Of a stretch of 64,000 bases of DNA, positions 33,447-44,856 are shown piece after piece; position 1 is the stretch's first letter, and each line of letters begins with the position of its first letter. The stretch comes from Thinopyrum elongatum. Its lineage: Eukaryota > Streptophyta > Magnoliopsida > Poales > Poaceae. The stretch lies in contig CM022303.1 of the NCBI GenBank assembly GCA_011799875.1, positions 191,877,700 to 191,941,699 on the forward strand. Reading direction: 5' to 3'. Both the position numbers and the translations under genes were made by a program. Under the pieces are notes generated by a model, which worked only from the letters and a program-made list of their open reading frames with translations, made no database searches and was not told the DNA's origin.

Positions 33447-34463
33447 TCCTATGTGACGCATTTTGCGTCAAACAGCAGCTCGACGCACAGGCTTGACGCA
33501 TGACTGGGCTGGCCCACCAACGCGATCCTTGTTTCGTTTCCTTTCGCGCGCGACAAAAAGAGCTAAAATTCAACACCGAGTAGCAGGAATCGATCCCAGG
33601 ACCGCACACTCCAACCGCGAGCCATTAGCCACTACGCCACACACCACCAATTGAAAATGAAGCTGCAAAAATATATAAGAACGGACAGCAGTGTTGAGAT
33701 TTGGAAAACATTTAAAAAATATTAAACATGGGAATATTCGTTGAAATTGGGAACAAAATTTTGAAATCACAAACATTTTTAAAAAATGAACATTTTCTGA
33801 AATGATGAACAAATCTTGAATATTTTTTGAAATTCTTGAACATTTTTTAAATGAGAACATATTTTGAAATTGTGAACAAATTTTATAAATGAGATTTTCT
33901 GAAATTGTGAACGGATTTTGAAAACGATAATTGTTTTTGAAATTCCTATAGAATTTTTTAAGCATGAACATTTTTTTAAAATGTGTTCAAATTTTTAAAG
34001 GAAGGACATTTTTTTATAATTTCAACAAAAGTGTTTTTTGAAATCATGAACATTTTTGTAACACGCGACATTTTTTGGAAAGTTATGATTATTTTGAACA
34101 AAAGCATTCGCATCATTTTATGAAAACAAGAACATTTTCTGAAAATCACGAACATTTTTTGAAAAGCGACCATTTTTGAAATTCCAAACATTTTTTAAAG
34201 GCAAGAACATTTTTCTAAATTGAAGAACAATTTTCGAATATGTACTTAGTTTAAAAAAGATAAAAATAACCTTGAAAAGGAAAAAAGAAAAAAGAAACAG
34301 AAAAGAAAAGAAAAAGAAACAGAAAGAAAAAAAAAACAGAAAAACCACTAAAAGAAACAAAAAACCGGCTGGCTAGTTGCGCTAAAACTGGGCCGGCCCA
34401 TCGCGTCGCTGCTCGGTCGCTCGCCGACCACCGGCAGTTTGACGCAAAGAGCGTCAAATAGGA
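33447..34463. mobile_element. 1017-bp TIR element (TCCTATnTGACGC ends)
   Basis: The left end TCCTATGTGACGCATTTTGC and the reverse complement of the right end (TCCTATTTGACGCTCTTTGC) match over about 26 bp with few differences, followed by shared GGGCYGGCCCA. The interior is dominated by degenerate GAACATTTTTTGAAA-type repeats in mixed phase. No transposase is present. No clear target duplication was found, so the outer edges may be off by some bases. Mutator-type or unclassified non-autonomous element. Confidence 0.5.
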
Positions 34464-35048
34464 TATTCCCTATACGTACCAGCCAGCGACACCCCACGCT
34501 CCCACGATCTGCACGATTGCGACGTGCCCGAGTAGAAGCTTGGCGCGCGCGGTAATCTCCCAAGGCACATCGATGCATCCACCGCTCCCCTATAAATACA
34601 TGGTCTCCTGGTTTACAAGAGGCTGCTCATCATCGATCATTCATCCATCCATCGCTCCCGCACATACATACACTCCAACACAGCTAGCCTGCAACCACGC
34701 CGCCGGCCGTTCGTTCGCCGTCGTCGCTGTCGTCGTGCCGGCCGTTCACTCGTCGTCGTTTCCTCCGCCGTGCCGCTCATCGTCGACTACACACACGTCG
34801 TCGTCCACACCGCTCATCATCTGCACCGCTCGCCTCCGGCCGTCCGGCATCCACTGGCTGCACACACCGGCGGCTGCCCATCGCATCACTTCTTCACACG
34901 TACGTGAGGGAACCCAAGGAAAGGTGAGAATTCATGGCTATATTTTCCTTCACCTCTTGATTGATGATGCTTTGTTTTCACCGTACACCTCATCATATAT
35001 GTTCGGTGGTACCAAAGTAATTTGTTCTTGATTCGGTCTCATGGTGAT
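34438..35048 (+). repeat. Direct repeat copy 1 with TATA box and splice donor
   Basis: 611 bp almost identical to 39835-40438. Contains TATAAATACATGG at 34591, a C-rich leader and a canonical donor AAG|GTGAGAATTC at 34924. Overlaps the right end of the TIR element. It looks like a promoter plus first exon. Confidence 0.75.
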
Positions 35049-36180
35049 TCAAAAGTCAAGTCAGTCCAAATTGTTCATCAATTCAAAAGTTGTTATTCAA
35101 AGTGACAAATTATTCTTGGATTCCAAAAATTTCATGACATTCAAAGAACGTCCTTGAATTCAAAAAATGTTCTCGGAATTTCTTTATTTTCACAGATTCG
35201 AAAACATTTGAGCCATTGAAGAAATTTTTCTTGGGATGAAAAAATGTGCAAGGCAATCAATAATTGTTCTTTGAAATTGGAAAATCCTCTTGGATTCAAT
35301 TTTTTTCAAGACATTAAAAAATTGTTCTTGGATTCAATAAATGTTCAAAGCATTAAAAATGTTCTTTGAATTAAAAAATTATGGATTCAAAAAATGTTCT
35401 AGACATTCAAAAAAGTGTTCTTCGCCCGAAAAATGTTCAAGTGAGTCAAAAAATTGTTCTTGGGTTCAAAAAAAATGTTCAAGAAATTAAAATTTTGTTC
35501 CGGGATAAAAAATGTTCAAGGCATTCAAAAATTGTTCCCAGAATTTCAAAATTGTTCTTGGATTCAAAAGATTGTTCAAAGCATCTAAAAAGTGTTCTTT
35601 GAAATTTAAAAATGTTCTTCAATTCAGAAAAAATGTTCAAGAAATTCAAAATTTGTTCCTGGATCAAAAAATGTTCAAGGCATTCAAAATTGTTCCTGGA
35701 ATTTCAAAATTCTTCTTGGATTCAAAAAAGTTCAAAGCATCTAAAAACTGTTCTTGTATTCAAAAAAGTTCATGACATTCAAAATTATTCTTGTATTCAA
35801 AAAAATGTCCAACGCATTTAAAATTGTTCATGGATTCAAAAAATGTTCAATGCATTCAAGAAGTTGTTCTTGGATTAAAAATGTTCTAGGACATTCAAAA
35901 ATTGTTCTTTGAAATTAAGTTGTTCTAGGATTTAAAGAATGTTCTTCAAATTAAAATTTTGTTCTTGGAATTCAACTTTTGTTCATAGATTCTAAAAAAT
36001 GTTCTCAGCATTGAAAAGTTGTTCTTGGAATTTAAATTGTATGCTAAGATCCATAAAATGTTCTTGGAATTAAAGGTGGATGTGCAAGGTCCCAACATAG
36101 ACGACAAGGCATGATACAGATTGCTATGCATGTGTAAATTCATTTGGAAAAAATAATTTGAATAAAATTACATTAGTTAA
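35049..36180. repeat. Low-complexity array of TTCAAAAAATGTTC units
   Basis: About 1 kb of degenerate 15-40-bp units such as TGTTCTTGGATTCAAAAA and TTCAAGGCATTCAAAA. Short ORFs are repeats of the same words and are not genes. Confidence 0.75.
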
Positions 36181-36235
36181 TTTAAACTCTATTCATGCTT
36201 AATTCATTTAGGACGAAATTATTATTAGATGCTAT

Positions 36236-36249
36236 ATAAACAGTCAATT
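36236..36249. repeat. Left target-site copy of the LINE-like insertion
   Basis: ATAAACAGTCAATT, repeated exactly at 37719-37732. Confidence 0.85.
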
Positions 36250-37718
36250 GCCGAAAAAGGGTTTCTCCCCGCTTTATATTATAAAGCAAACATCATCACA
36301 TACATCTGAGCGAGCCGAACAAACACACGCCACCACGACACACAACGAACACACCCAAGGCTAGATACAAAGGTGTCGAGCACCATCACACCACTCGGAC
36401 ACAACCAAGCAAACAAAATATGAGCTACGAAGAACCACTTGGAGCCACCGAGGAGGTGCGACGGACCATGACGAAGCAAGGACTCCAAGACGGTGCCTCC
36501 CAGAAGGGTACGACCACGGATAGCCGCCACCGTCCGATCCACAGATCAAGTTTTCACCCGGAGCGACGCAGGGAGTGGGAGCACTGCGATGGAGCCTTCA
36601 AGAAGAATACGACGTCCACGGACGCCGCCACCGACGGCCAGAAAAGGACTGGGCAAGTGATGAACCCCCGTGCTCGCACCCCGCCGACACACCCCTGCTC
36701 CGCCAACCACCCGCAGCCACGTTCCCCGCGAAACCATGGCTGCCCGCCCGCACCTGAGACGCAGGTTCCGCCCCCGAACGCCATGCCTCCTGCCGCCAGG
36801 GCCGCCGCCCAACATCCAGACACCCCCAAGACCATCCAAAGAGATCAACTTTGCACCAAAGGAACACCACCGACCGACGAACCGCAGCATACATCCTGCC
36901 TTGAACATCGCCGGAGCTGCGACAGCCAACATGCGGCCGGGGAAAGGGGGAGGTGGGGAAGCGGATGCATCCGGACCGGCACACCCCTGTGCCAGTGACG
37001 GGGGCCCGAGCACGTCGGCGCCACCCATCCCTCCAGCCAGCCTCCCCACCGGACACACCCCTGTGCTGCCCCACCTCAGCGGCCGACGCAGCAACGCGCA
37101 AGGCCACCGGCGCAGACCCGACCACCGGCAAGGTGGACCCCAAGTACAGCCGCCGAACGCTAAGAATACTCACCGGGGAGCCCATCTGCCCTGCCGTCGT
37201 CGTCCAGCCGGCGAGACGACTGGATCTCGACCAGCACGCCCACCAGCAACCGCCGCTGCGCCTCCACGATCACCAGCCGAGGCCACGGTAGCTGCGGACG
37301 ACCGCAGTCCACGCCGTCCGCGGCCCTCGCCGGCTGGGCCCATATCTGGACGAACGCCGCCGCCGGAGCCCACCGCGCACCACCTCCGCTGCAGCCCCTT
37401 CACGCCGCCGCCCACAACTCGCGTCGCCGCCGCCACGCCGCCGCGCCCCGAGCGAACGCCGCGCCGCCGCCCGACCCGAACGCCCGCGCCTGCCGGACCG
37501 AGAGGGGGAAGGAGAGGGCCCCTCCGCCGCCAGCACTGGCCGGGCTTCGCCCACCAGTACGTCGAGGCGGCGGCGAGGGGAGGGAGGCTCGAGGAAGGAG
37601 GGGCTGGAGGCGGCGCTAGGGTTTTCCCCCCGGGCGCTCGCGGGAGCGCCGCGGGAGGGAGGGGGAGGGGGGGCTTACCGCCCCTCTGTATCTGTTCTAT
37701 GGTGTGTCTGCACCCACC
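36250..37718 (-). mobile_element. LINE-like non-autonomous retroposon with 14-bp TSD
   Basis: 1469 bp between perfect 14-bp direct repeats, a length typical of target-primed reverse transcription. On the minus strand it begins with a GC-rich leader containing AAAACCCTAGCGCCGCC, and ends with TTTATAATATAAAGCGGGG and a CCCTTTTTCGGC tail, as in wheat LINE 3' ends. No endonuclease or reverse transcriptase ORF is present, so it is an internally deleted or non-autonomous copy. A 350-codon proline-rich ORF on the plus strand (36670-37722) is antisense to the GC-rich leader and I do not call it a gene. Confidence 0.65.
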
Positions 37719-37732
37719 ATAAACAGTCAATT
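37719..37732. repeat. Right target-site copy of the LINE-like insertion
   Basis: ATAAACAGTCAATT, identical to 36236-36249. Confidence 0.85.
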
Positions 37733-38011
37733 CATGTTCAGATAGATAGTTATCAAACATTGTACCCAAATAGAGCGAAAAAAAGAAAGTTTAGAACAGA
37801 ATCTCTATTTCTGACGCGATATTGTAGTGTGAGGTACATAGGAAAATAGCAAGAAAAACAAAAACACATTCATTTAGAACACTTGCACACTGGGAACACT
37901 TTTGTTTGTCATAGGAAGTAAACAACAACATGCTTTTTGAGGTATATGTTGATCAGATAAAATGGAAATACACATCAATGTAGCATATATTTGTGACTAC
38001 TCCTTTCCTTT

Positions 38012-39509
38012 CTAGAAACATCTAAAGGCGCTCTTTCTCTTCTTGGTTGAAGCATCATCCAATGCCACAAAGTCTATGTTGTTCAGGTCGAATTTTGCCA
38101 TTTTGTAAGCAACAATCTGCCAAAATTGAGGAATGATTCCCAAAAATAGTAGAAAATAAAAAAAATACACAAACTAGTTACTGAAGACCAACAAACAACA
38201 AGCTAGTGTTTTTTCAAGGAAGCAAGTGGCTACTATTTAATTGACCTCGCAAAACTTGCAGACTAGAGAAGTGGATGTTAATTAAGCTGCCAAACATACA
38301 TGAGGTGCTTCAAGTTAAATTAACTGAACAAACAGGTTATAGTGGCAGCTATTACATCAATAGCAGAGAAACAGAGCTCTCGAGAGCGATATATAGAGTG
38401 GCCGTCTCCGGGAAAGAGAATGTGTGGGGGTCAAGAGCATTTCTAACATTAGTACAATATAAAAAGAAAAAAGTTGAAAAGAAGTAGCATTGTTGACAGT
38501 AAATCAGGAAAATTTACAGCATCATAGTCCTTCATGATTTTTTCATCCCATAAATCCATGTAAAGGAATCAATACAGAGCACACCTGTGGTTGTACATGT
38601 CAAATAAAAAAGTAAAATGGGTCATTTGAAAATGCCACCTAAAGATATTAGAAAAACATTTACAAGAAGAATATGCATGATTGGTTAACTCAGGTGCTTC
38701 CCTGCAATGGGTAGTTCACAAGGGAAGTACAGACTAACTAGACAGTACATTATCTGGACAATCTTTTAATAGGTGATAGCCTCCTACCACACAAAATCCA
38801 TAGAAGAAAAACATGGACAATGGAAAATAGGAAAAAGGAAACAAACCAGGTTTCGTGTTACCTTGTTGATTTGCTGTTGAGTGATACAATTTGATGCGAA
38901 GAAATTGATTGTTTCAAACAGATTGTTCACACAAAAAGAAGGTCTAGTAGAATGAATCAACTCTTGGGAAGTAAAGCTGCTTAAAAAGGTGAAAATCAAT
39001 ACCACTATATGTAGAAGCACCATATGTACAAAAACAAGAACTATATGCTTGGCACCACAATTCCACTATATGTACAAGCACCAGACCTAAACCAAAACTC
39101 CACCCCTAGCTTATGAACAAAAAGCCAAGCACCAGAACTAAAACAGTACAACTACTACTTGTACTTGATGAAACGGTTTACCTTTGCCCTGTAGAACAAC
39201 AACGGTCTACTGGATCTGAGCCGAATCTGCCAACAAAAATAGAAACACATGGCAAATACAGTTAGCTAGGAAACTTGAACAAAAAAGGGGGAAAACCACA
39301 AATCTGACCAAAAGGGGAGCGAAGATCTGACAAACCTGGACCAAAATTGAAGTGCTATCCAGGGGAATAACACGCCACACCGTCTGCCAACAGCAAAAGA
39401 AGAAGAAATCAAGAAACCCTAGCTTCTATCAAAGAGATATGTCAGATGGGAAACCCACAAAATCAGCGCGAGAAAAGGAAGTGAGACAGATGAAGAAGAA
39501 CCATTCACC
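38012..39509 (-). pseudogene. Spliced gene-like fragment, unidentified
   Basis: On the minus strand a series of good splice sites defines candidate exons: first exon ending GGCAG|GTGAAT at 39509, then 39383-39336 (48 nt), 39226-39182 (45 nt), 38976-38862 (115 nt) and 38116-38012 (105 nt, ends TAG). One phase stays open through all of them. The 115-nt exon encodes I-H-S-T-R-P-S-F-C-V-N-N-L-F. The last exon encodes A-K-F-D-L-N-N-I-D-F-V-A-L-D-D-A-S then K-K-R-K-S-A-F-R-C-F and stop. No convincing ATG lies in that phase in the GC-rich first exon, so the 5' end may be untranslated or lost. Family not recognised; a captured gene fragment is likely. Confidence 0.35.
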
Positions 39510-39834
39510 TGCCTCCCAAGACAGGAAGCGGATGAGAAGCGAACGGCGGTGAAGAACCAAGAGAAAGAGAAGGAATCCGCTGCTGCAGACGAGTCGGGGG
39601 AGAGGGGCGCGTCAGCTGCTTTCGAGGGCGACGGTGCTCTTGCTGGAGTAGGATCCCGGCAGAAAGAAGCAGATGAACGGGAGATCCGCCGCACGAACGA
39701 GGAAAGGGAGTAGAAACAGTCGCCGGGTTCCCTTCCCCTGTGGAGTCTGAGGAAAATGTGAGGAAGGAGAGAAACAGCGAAGAGATAAAAAGGCTGGCCC
39801 AAATCGAGTCGAAGGGTGTGCAGCGCCTCGACAC

Positions 39835-40438
39835 TTTGACGCAGAATGCGTCGAGTAGGATATTCCCACTATACGTACCAGCCAGCGACACCCCACGCTC
39901 CCACGATCTGCACGATTGCGACGTGCCCGAGTAGAAGCTTGGCGCGCGCGGTAATCTCCCAAGGCACATCGATGCATCCACCTCTCCCCTATAAATACAT
40001 GGTCTCCTGGTTTACAAGAGGCTGCTCATCATCGATCATTCATCCATCCCTCGCTCCCGCACATACATACACTCCAACACAGCTAGCCTGCAACCACGCC
40101 GCCGGCCGTTCGTTCGCTGTCGTCGTGCCGGCCGTTCACTCGTCGTCGTTTCCTCCGCCGTGCCGCTCATCGTCGACTACACACACGTCGTCATCCACAC
40201 CGCTCATCATCTGCACCGCTCGCCTCCGGCCGTCCGGCATCCACTGGCTGCACACACCGGCGGCTGCCCATCGCATCACTTCTTCACACGTATGTGAGGG
40301 AACCCAAGGAAAGGTGAGAATTCATGGCTATATTTTCCTTCACCTCTTGATTGATGATGCTTTGTTTTCACCGTACACCTCATCATATATGTTCGGTGGT
40401 ACCAAAGTAATTTGTTCTTGATTCGGTCTCATGGTGAT
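39835..40438 (+). repeat. Direct repeat copy 2 with TATA box and splice donor
   Basis: 604 bp matching 34438-35048 with a handful of substitutions, one 9-bp and one 2-bp length difference. TATAAATACATGG is at 39990 and donor AAG|GTGAGAATTC at 40314. It begins just upstream of, and divergent from, the minus-strand gene fragment. Confidence 0.75.
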
Positions 40439-41000
40439 CATGATCCCATGTTGATACAAATCAAGATAACAGATGAAATGGCTAGTCTGGTCATATGCCG
40501 ATCTTTAAGTCCTAAGTGCATATGTGCAATCAGAATTCTTCCTCTTTGGTCTCATGGTGATCTTGTATCCCATGTTGATATAAGTGAAGACCAAAAATAA
40601 ATAAATTATGTTCCTTCTTGTTTTGGTCTCATGGTGATCTTGCATCCCATGTTGATACAATTCGAGACTAAAATATATCCATCGATGATGATTTATTTTC
40701 ACCACATATCTCATATATGTTCGGTTCTGCCCACAAAATTCTTCTTGTTTTGGTCTCATGGTGATCTTGCATCCCATGTTGATACAACTCAAGAATAAAA
40801 ATATGTTACTTGTTTTGGTCTCATGGGTTCTCGCATCTCATGTAGATACAATTCAAGAATAAAAATATAATCCTTCTTGTTTTGGTCTCATGGTGATCTC
40901 GCATCTCCATTTTGATACAACTCAAGAACAAATTATACCCATCTTGTTTTGGTCTCATGGTGATCTCACATCTCATGTGGATACAAATCAAGAATACAAA
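40425..41000 (+). repeat. Degenerate repeats of GGTCTCATGGTGATC
   Basis: The words TTTTGGTCTCATGGTGATCT and CATCCCATGTTGATACAA recur about seven times at 65-125-bp spacing. The first occurrence is the end of direct repeat copy 2. Confidence 0.7.
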
Positions 41001-42289
41001 TGAAATTCATGCCGATAGAAATGAAGATAGATTCTCTCCATATAGTTCACTTATGAAATATGTGAGGTAATTGTTGCATCATCAGATACTAGCCGTGAAG
41101 CAAAGATCAATAATGTTGGCATGTCATATTTGCCCAATCAACAACCTTGATCGTTATAGGGTCTAATCTTGGTAAAATCAATGCACACGGCCATGTATTC
41201 TTAAAATGTTCTCAAACTTCAAAAGTAGCATGCACTCTGATTAGATACTAGTAGGCATCATGGTTAGATACGAGTAGATATGCATGTGAAACAAGGCCAA
41301 GCAAAGTAAATCTTGCATGTTATTGATGTCAGCTTGGTTAAAAAATTAGTAAGATTGCTTTACCTCATATTAATGCATGTATTTCCCAAACTAAAATTAC
41401 ATGATAGATATGATATCCCTATACTGATTCGCATTAGATACACCATAGTGCGTCCCAATTAAGTATGAGGATAAAAATATATATGGTTTAGTCTCACATA
41501 GCTAAACTTGAAATGAGAATTTTTCATGGACTTCATTAGGTCCATGTGAAATATAAATTGATATATATCCTTCTGTTTGGTTACACTACAAGCAGTCTAT
41601 GCTATTTTGGTGATAATATAGGCAAGAAGTCACGATACTTCATTTGGTTATGCTACACATGGGCACGAGGTTGCTACATGATGATAGTACTAATACAAGC
41701 GAAGTGAAACTTTGTAAAAAAACATTCTCATGCACTCAAGATTCAAACCCATATAAATATTCGACTAGGTTCACTTAGTTGCATGTCCACATATGATATG
41801 TTCCAGACTATAGGAAAACTGGTATTAATATGACTGCATGACATAAGATAATCTCTCATATAGATTAAAATTAAATCATGCATTCCTTTCATATAGGTGC
41901 ATGCATCTACAAAATCTAAAAAATAACTAGGGTCATCGCCTACGTTGCTTGCACTAAACATAACATAGAGCGATTGAATATGTCATCACTAAATTTCATA
42001 TAGCCCCGCATATAATGGCTCGATGCAAGTATATACGTTGCTATAAAGTAAACCAAATATTCCACCATTTCATGCATGCAAATAGAAATCACATGCGTGT
42101 CAAAATTAACTCATAAAAAGAGTTATGCCCCATATTATTGCACATACGCACGTTAGCCCGGCTAGTTAACCATTAAATAGATCTTCATATGACTAAAAAG
42201 ACAACCACTACATATTTGCGATGGTTAATGAGCTAGGCATGAACGTGCTATATGAATGAACATTGTCAAATCATGAATGTTATGCAACA
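41001..42289. other. AT-rich stretch without recognised genes
   Basis: No ORF, repeat or terminus is supported. If the unit starting at 39990 is spliced, this would be its intron. Confidence 0.35.
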
Positions 42290-42621
42290 CATATGTTAGC
42301 ATAGACGAAGTTCAAGGCTCCCCGTGTACGCCGATGTCGAAGACAGCGAGGAGGACTTTTATTTCTACATTTTGTAGTCTTCTTTTATTTCTACATTTTG
42401 TAGTACTCATGTGTTGTGATGATATGTAATAGATATGTTGGAATTCTTAATCAGGGGTTTTCTCCACGAAGATGTAATTAACAGACCTTTTATGTAAATG
42501 TAAGAGTTCTGGAAATGAAGTACCTGCAATGTTTGATTCTATTTTTATTTTATGCATTTAAATTTCACTCTGTATCAACGACGTGGACGCGTGTCTCACG
42601 CCCGCCATTTTCCCGTCATCA
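42290..42621 (+). repeat. Probable 3' part of the Tat 5' LTR
   Basis: Ends TTTTCCCGTCATCA at 42621, five bases before a likely primer site. The upstream LTR limit is not identified, and I found no copy of the LTR that starts at 63722. Confidence 0.4.
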
Positions 42622-42626
42622 GATTT

Positions 42627-42644
42627 TGGTACGCCCGGTGGGAC
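42627..42644 (+). promoter_or_regulatory. Probable primer-binding site of the Tat element
   Basis: TGGTACGCCCGGTGGGAC begins with the TGG expected from a tRNA CCA end and resembles the GCACGCCCGGTGGGAC sites of plant Tat/Retand elements. Confidence 0.55.
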
Positions 42645-43119
42645 TTATTTCTCCCCTCATCTTTGAAATTCCAACAACATATGACATATGAGTTCCCATA
42701 ATATATCTCCCAAATACATCAAATTTTCGAGGATTAATATATGGTTCCTCTATTTTCACAAGGTATGGAAGGCCAAGTGCAGCAGTTTGTGACGTTTCGC
42801 TTTGGTGACCTTTGGCTTGATGTGCCAATTGGTCCTATCGTGACCTCACTAAGTGAAAGTTGGAAGACTACTGCTGCATCTCCAGTTGTACCAGATCAAG
42901 AAGAAGTCACTTCTCCACCAATGGAGGGGTTCACACCTGTTTTTTCAAAGTCTGCAAAGAGGAAAATGAGGGCTGCTAGAAAGAGGGTTGCTCAGAGTTC
43001 TGCAAGAGGGGTTACTTATGCTCCAGTGTCAGTAATGAAAGGAAAGATAGTTGAAGCAGGGCCATCCGACCGCCAGCAGTCCAAGGACAAGGGAAAGAAA
43101 GTGGTGTTTGAGAAATCCA

Positions 43120-44839
43120 TGAAGGAAATAAGCCCTAGAGGCAATAATAAAATTGTTATTTATATTTCCTTATATCATGATAAATGTTTATTATTCATGC
43201 TAGAATTGTATTAACCGGAAACTTAATACATGTGTGAATATATAGACAAACAGAGTGTCACTAGTATGCCTCTACTTGACTAGCTCGTTAATCAAAGATG
43301 GTTAAGTTTCCTAGCCATAGACATGAGTTGTCATTTGATGAACGGGATCACATCATTAGAGAATGATGTGATTGACAAGACCCATCCGTTAGCTTAGCAC
43401 GATGATCGTTTAGTTTGTTGCTATTGCTTTCTTCATGACTTATACCTGTTCCTCTGACTATGAGATTATGCAACTCCCGAATACCGGAGGAACACCTTGT
43501 GTGCTATTAAACGTCACAACGTAACTGGGTGATTATAAAGATGCTCTACAGGTGTCTCCGATGATATTTGTTGAGTTGGCATAGATCGAGATTAGGATTT
43601 GTCACTCCGATTGTCGGAGAGGTATCTCTGGGCCCTCTCGGTAATGCACATCATATGAAGCCTTGCAAGCAATGTGACTAATGAGTTAGTTACGAGATGA
43701 TGCATTACAGAACGAGTAAAGAGACTTGCCGGTAACGAGATTGAACTAGGTATGATGATACCGACAATCGAATCTTGGGCAAGTAACATACCGATGACGA
43801 AGGGAACAACGTATGTTGTTATGCGGTTTAACCGATAAAGATCTTCGTAGAATATGTGGGAGCCAATATGAGCATCCAGGTTCCGCTATTGGTTATTGAC
43901 CGGAGATGAGTCTCGGTCATGTCTACATAGTTCTCTAACCCGTAGGGTCCGCACGCTTAACGTTCGATGACGATCGATATTATGAGTTTATGTGTTTCGA
44001 TGTACCGAAGGTAGTTTGGAGTCCCGGGTGAGACCACGGACATGACGAGGAGTCTTGCAATGTCCGAGAGGTAAAGATTGATATATTGGAAGATAGTATT
44101 TGGCCACCGGAAAAGTTCCGGAAGGTTCCGGATATTTATCGGAGTACCGGAGGGGTTACCGGAACCCCCCGGGGAGTCAATGGGCCTTATTGGGCCTTAG
44201 TGGAAGAGAGGAGGAGGAGGCCAGGTGGAGGGCGCCCCCCCCCCCCCCAAGCCCAATCCGAATTGGGGTGGGGGCCGGCCCCCCCTTTCCTTCTCCCTCT
44301 CTCCCTCTTCCTACTCCAACTAGGGAAGGGGGGAAATCTACTCCTACTGGGAGTAGGACTCCCCCCCTTGGGCGCGCCATAGAGGGCCGGCCCTCCCCTC
44401 CTCCACTCCTTTATATACGGAAGAGGGGGGCACCCCATAGACACAAGTTGATTGTTTTTAGCCGTGTGCGGTGCCCCCCTCCACAGATTTCCACCTCGGT
44501 CATATTTTCGGAAAGCTTAGGCGAAGCCCTGCCGGAATCACTTCATCATCACCGTCACCACGTCGTCGTGCTGACGAAACTCTCCCTCGGCCTCAACTGG
44601 ATCAAGAGTTTGAGGGACGTCACCGAGCTGAACGTGTGCAGATCACGGAGGTGCCGTGCGTTCGATACTTGGATCGGTTGGATCACGAAGACGTTTGACT
44701 ACATCAACCGCATTATTAAACGCTTCCGCTTTCGGTCTACGAGGGTACGTGGACACACTCTCCCCGCTCGTTGCTATGCTTCTCCTAGATAGATCTTGCG
44801 TGATCGTAGGAAAATTTTGAAATACTACGTTCCCCAACA
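43120..44839 (+). repeat. 5' LTR of Angela-type element 2
   Basis: 1720 bp. TATA-like CTTTATATACGG near 44408. Very similar to the 3' LTR at 50094-51818. All ORFs inside (for example 44100-44792) are LTR by-products. Confidence 0.92.
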
Positions 44840-44840
44840 G

Positions 44841-44856
44841 TGGCATCCGAGCCGGG
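44841..44856 (+). promoter_or_regulatory. Primer-binding site of Angela-type element 2
   Basis: TGGCATCCGAGCCGGG directly after the LTR, as in element 1. Confidence 0.75.

Noticed and set aside
33575..33648. Functional tRNA gene
   Set aside because: Box-like motifs are present, but the T and acceptor stems do not pair well.
35049..36070. Regularly spaced short repeats resembling a CRISPR array
   Set aside because: Units are degenerate and of varying length, spacers are made of the same words, and the context is a plant transposon-rich region.
36670..37722. 350-codon proline-rich ORF on the plus strand
   Set aside because: It is antisense to the GC-rich leader of a LINE-like insertion, several frames are open there, and its end coincides with the insertion edge. 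No domain is recognisable.
42741..43214. Independent 157-codon host gene
   Set aside because: The frame continues on the far side of the Angela-type insertion into the Tat gag. The last 32 codons are read-through into the LTR.
44086..44792. 230-codon ORF, repeated at 51073-51771
   Set aside because: Both are the same position in the two LTRs of Angela-type element 2 and run through promoter and leader sequence. They are not genes.
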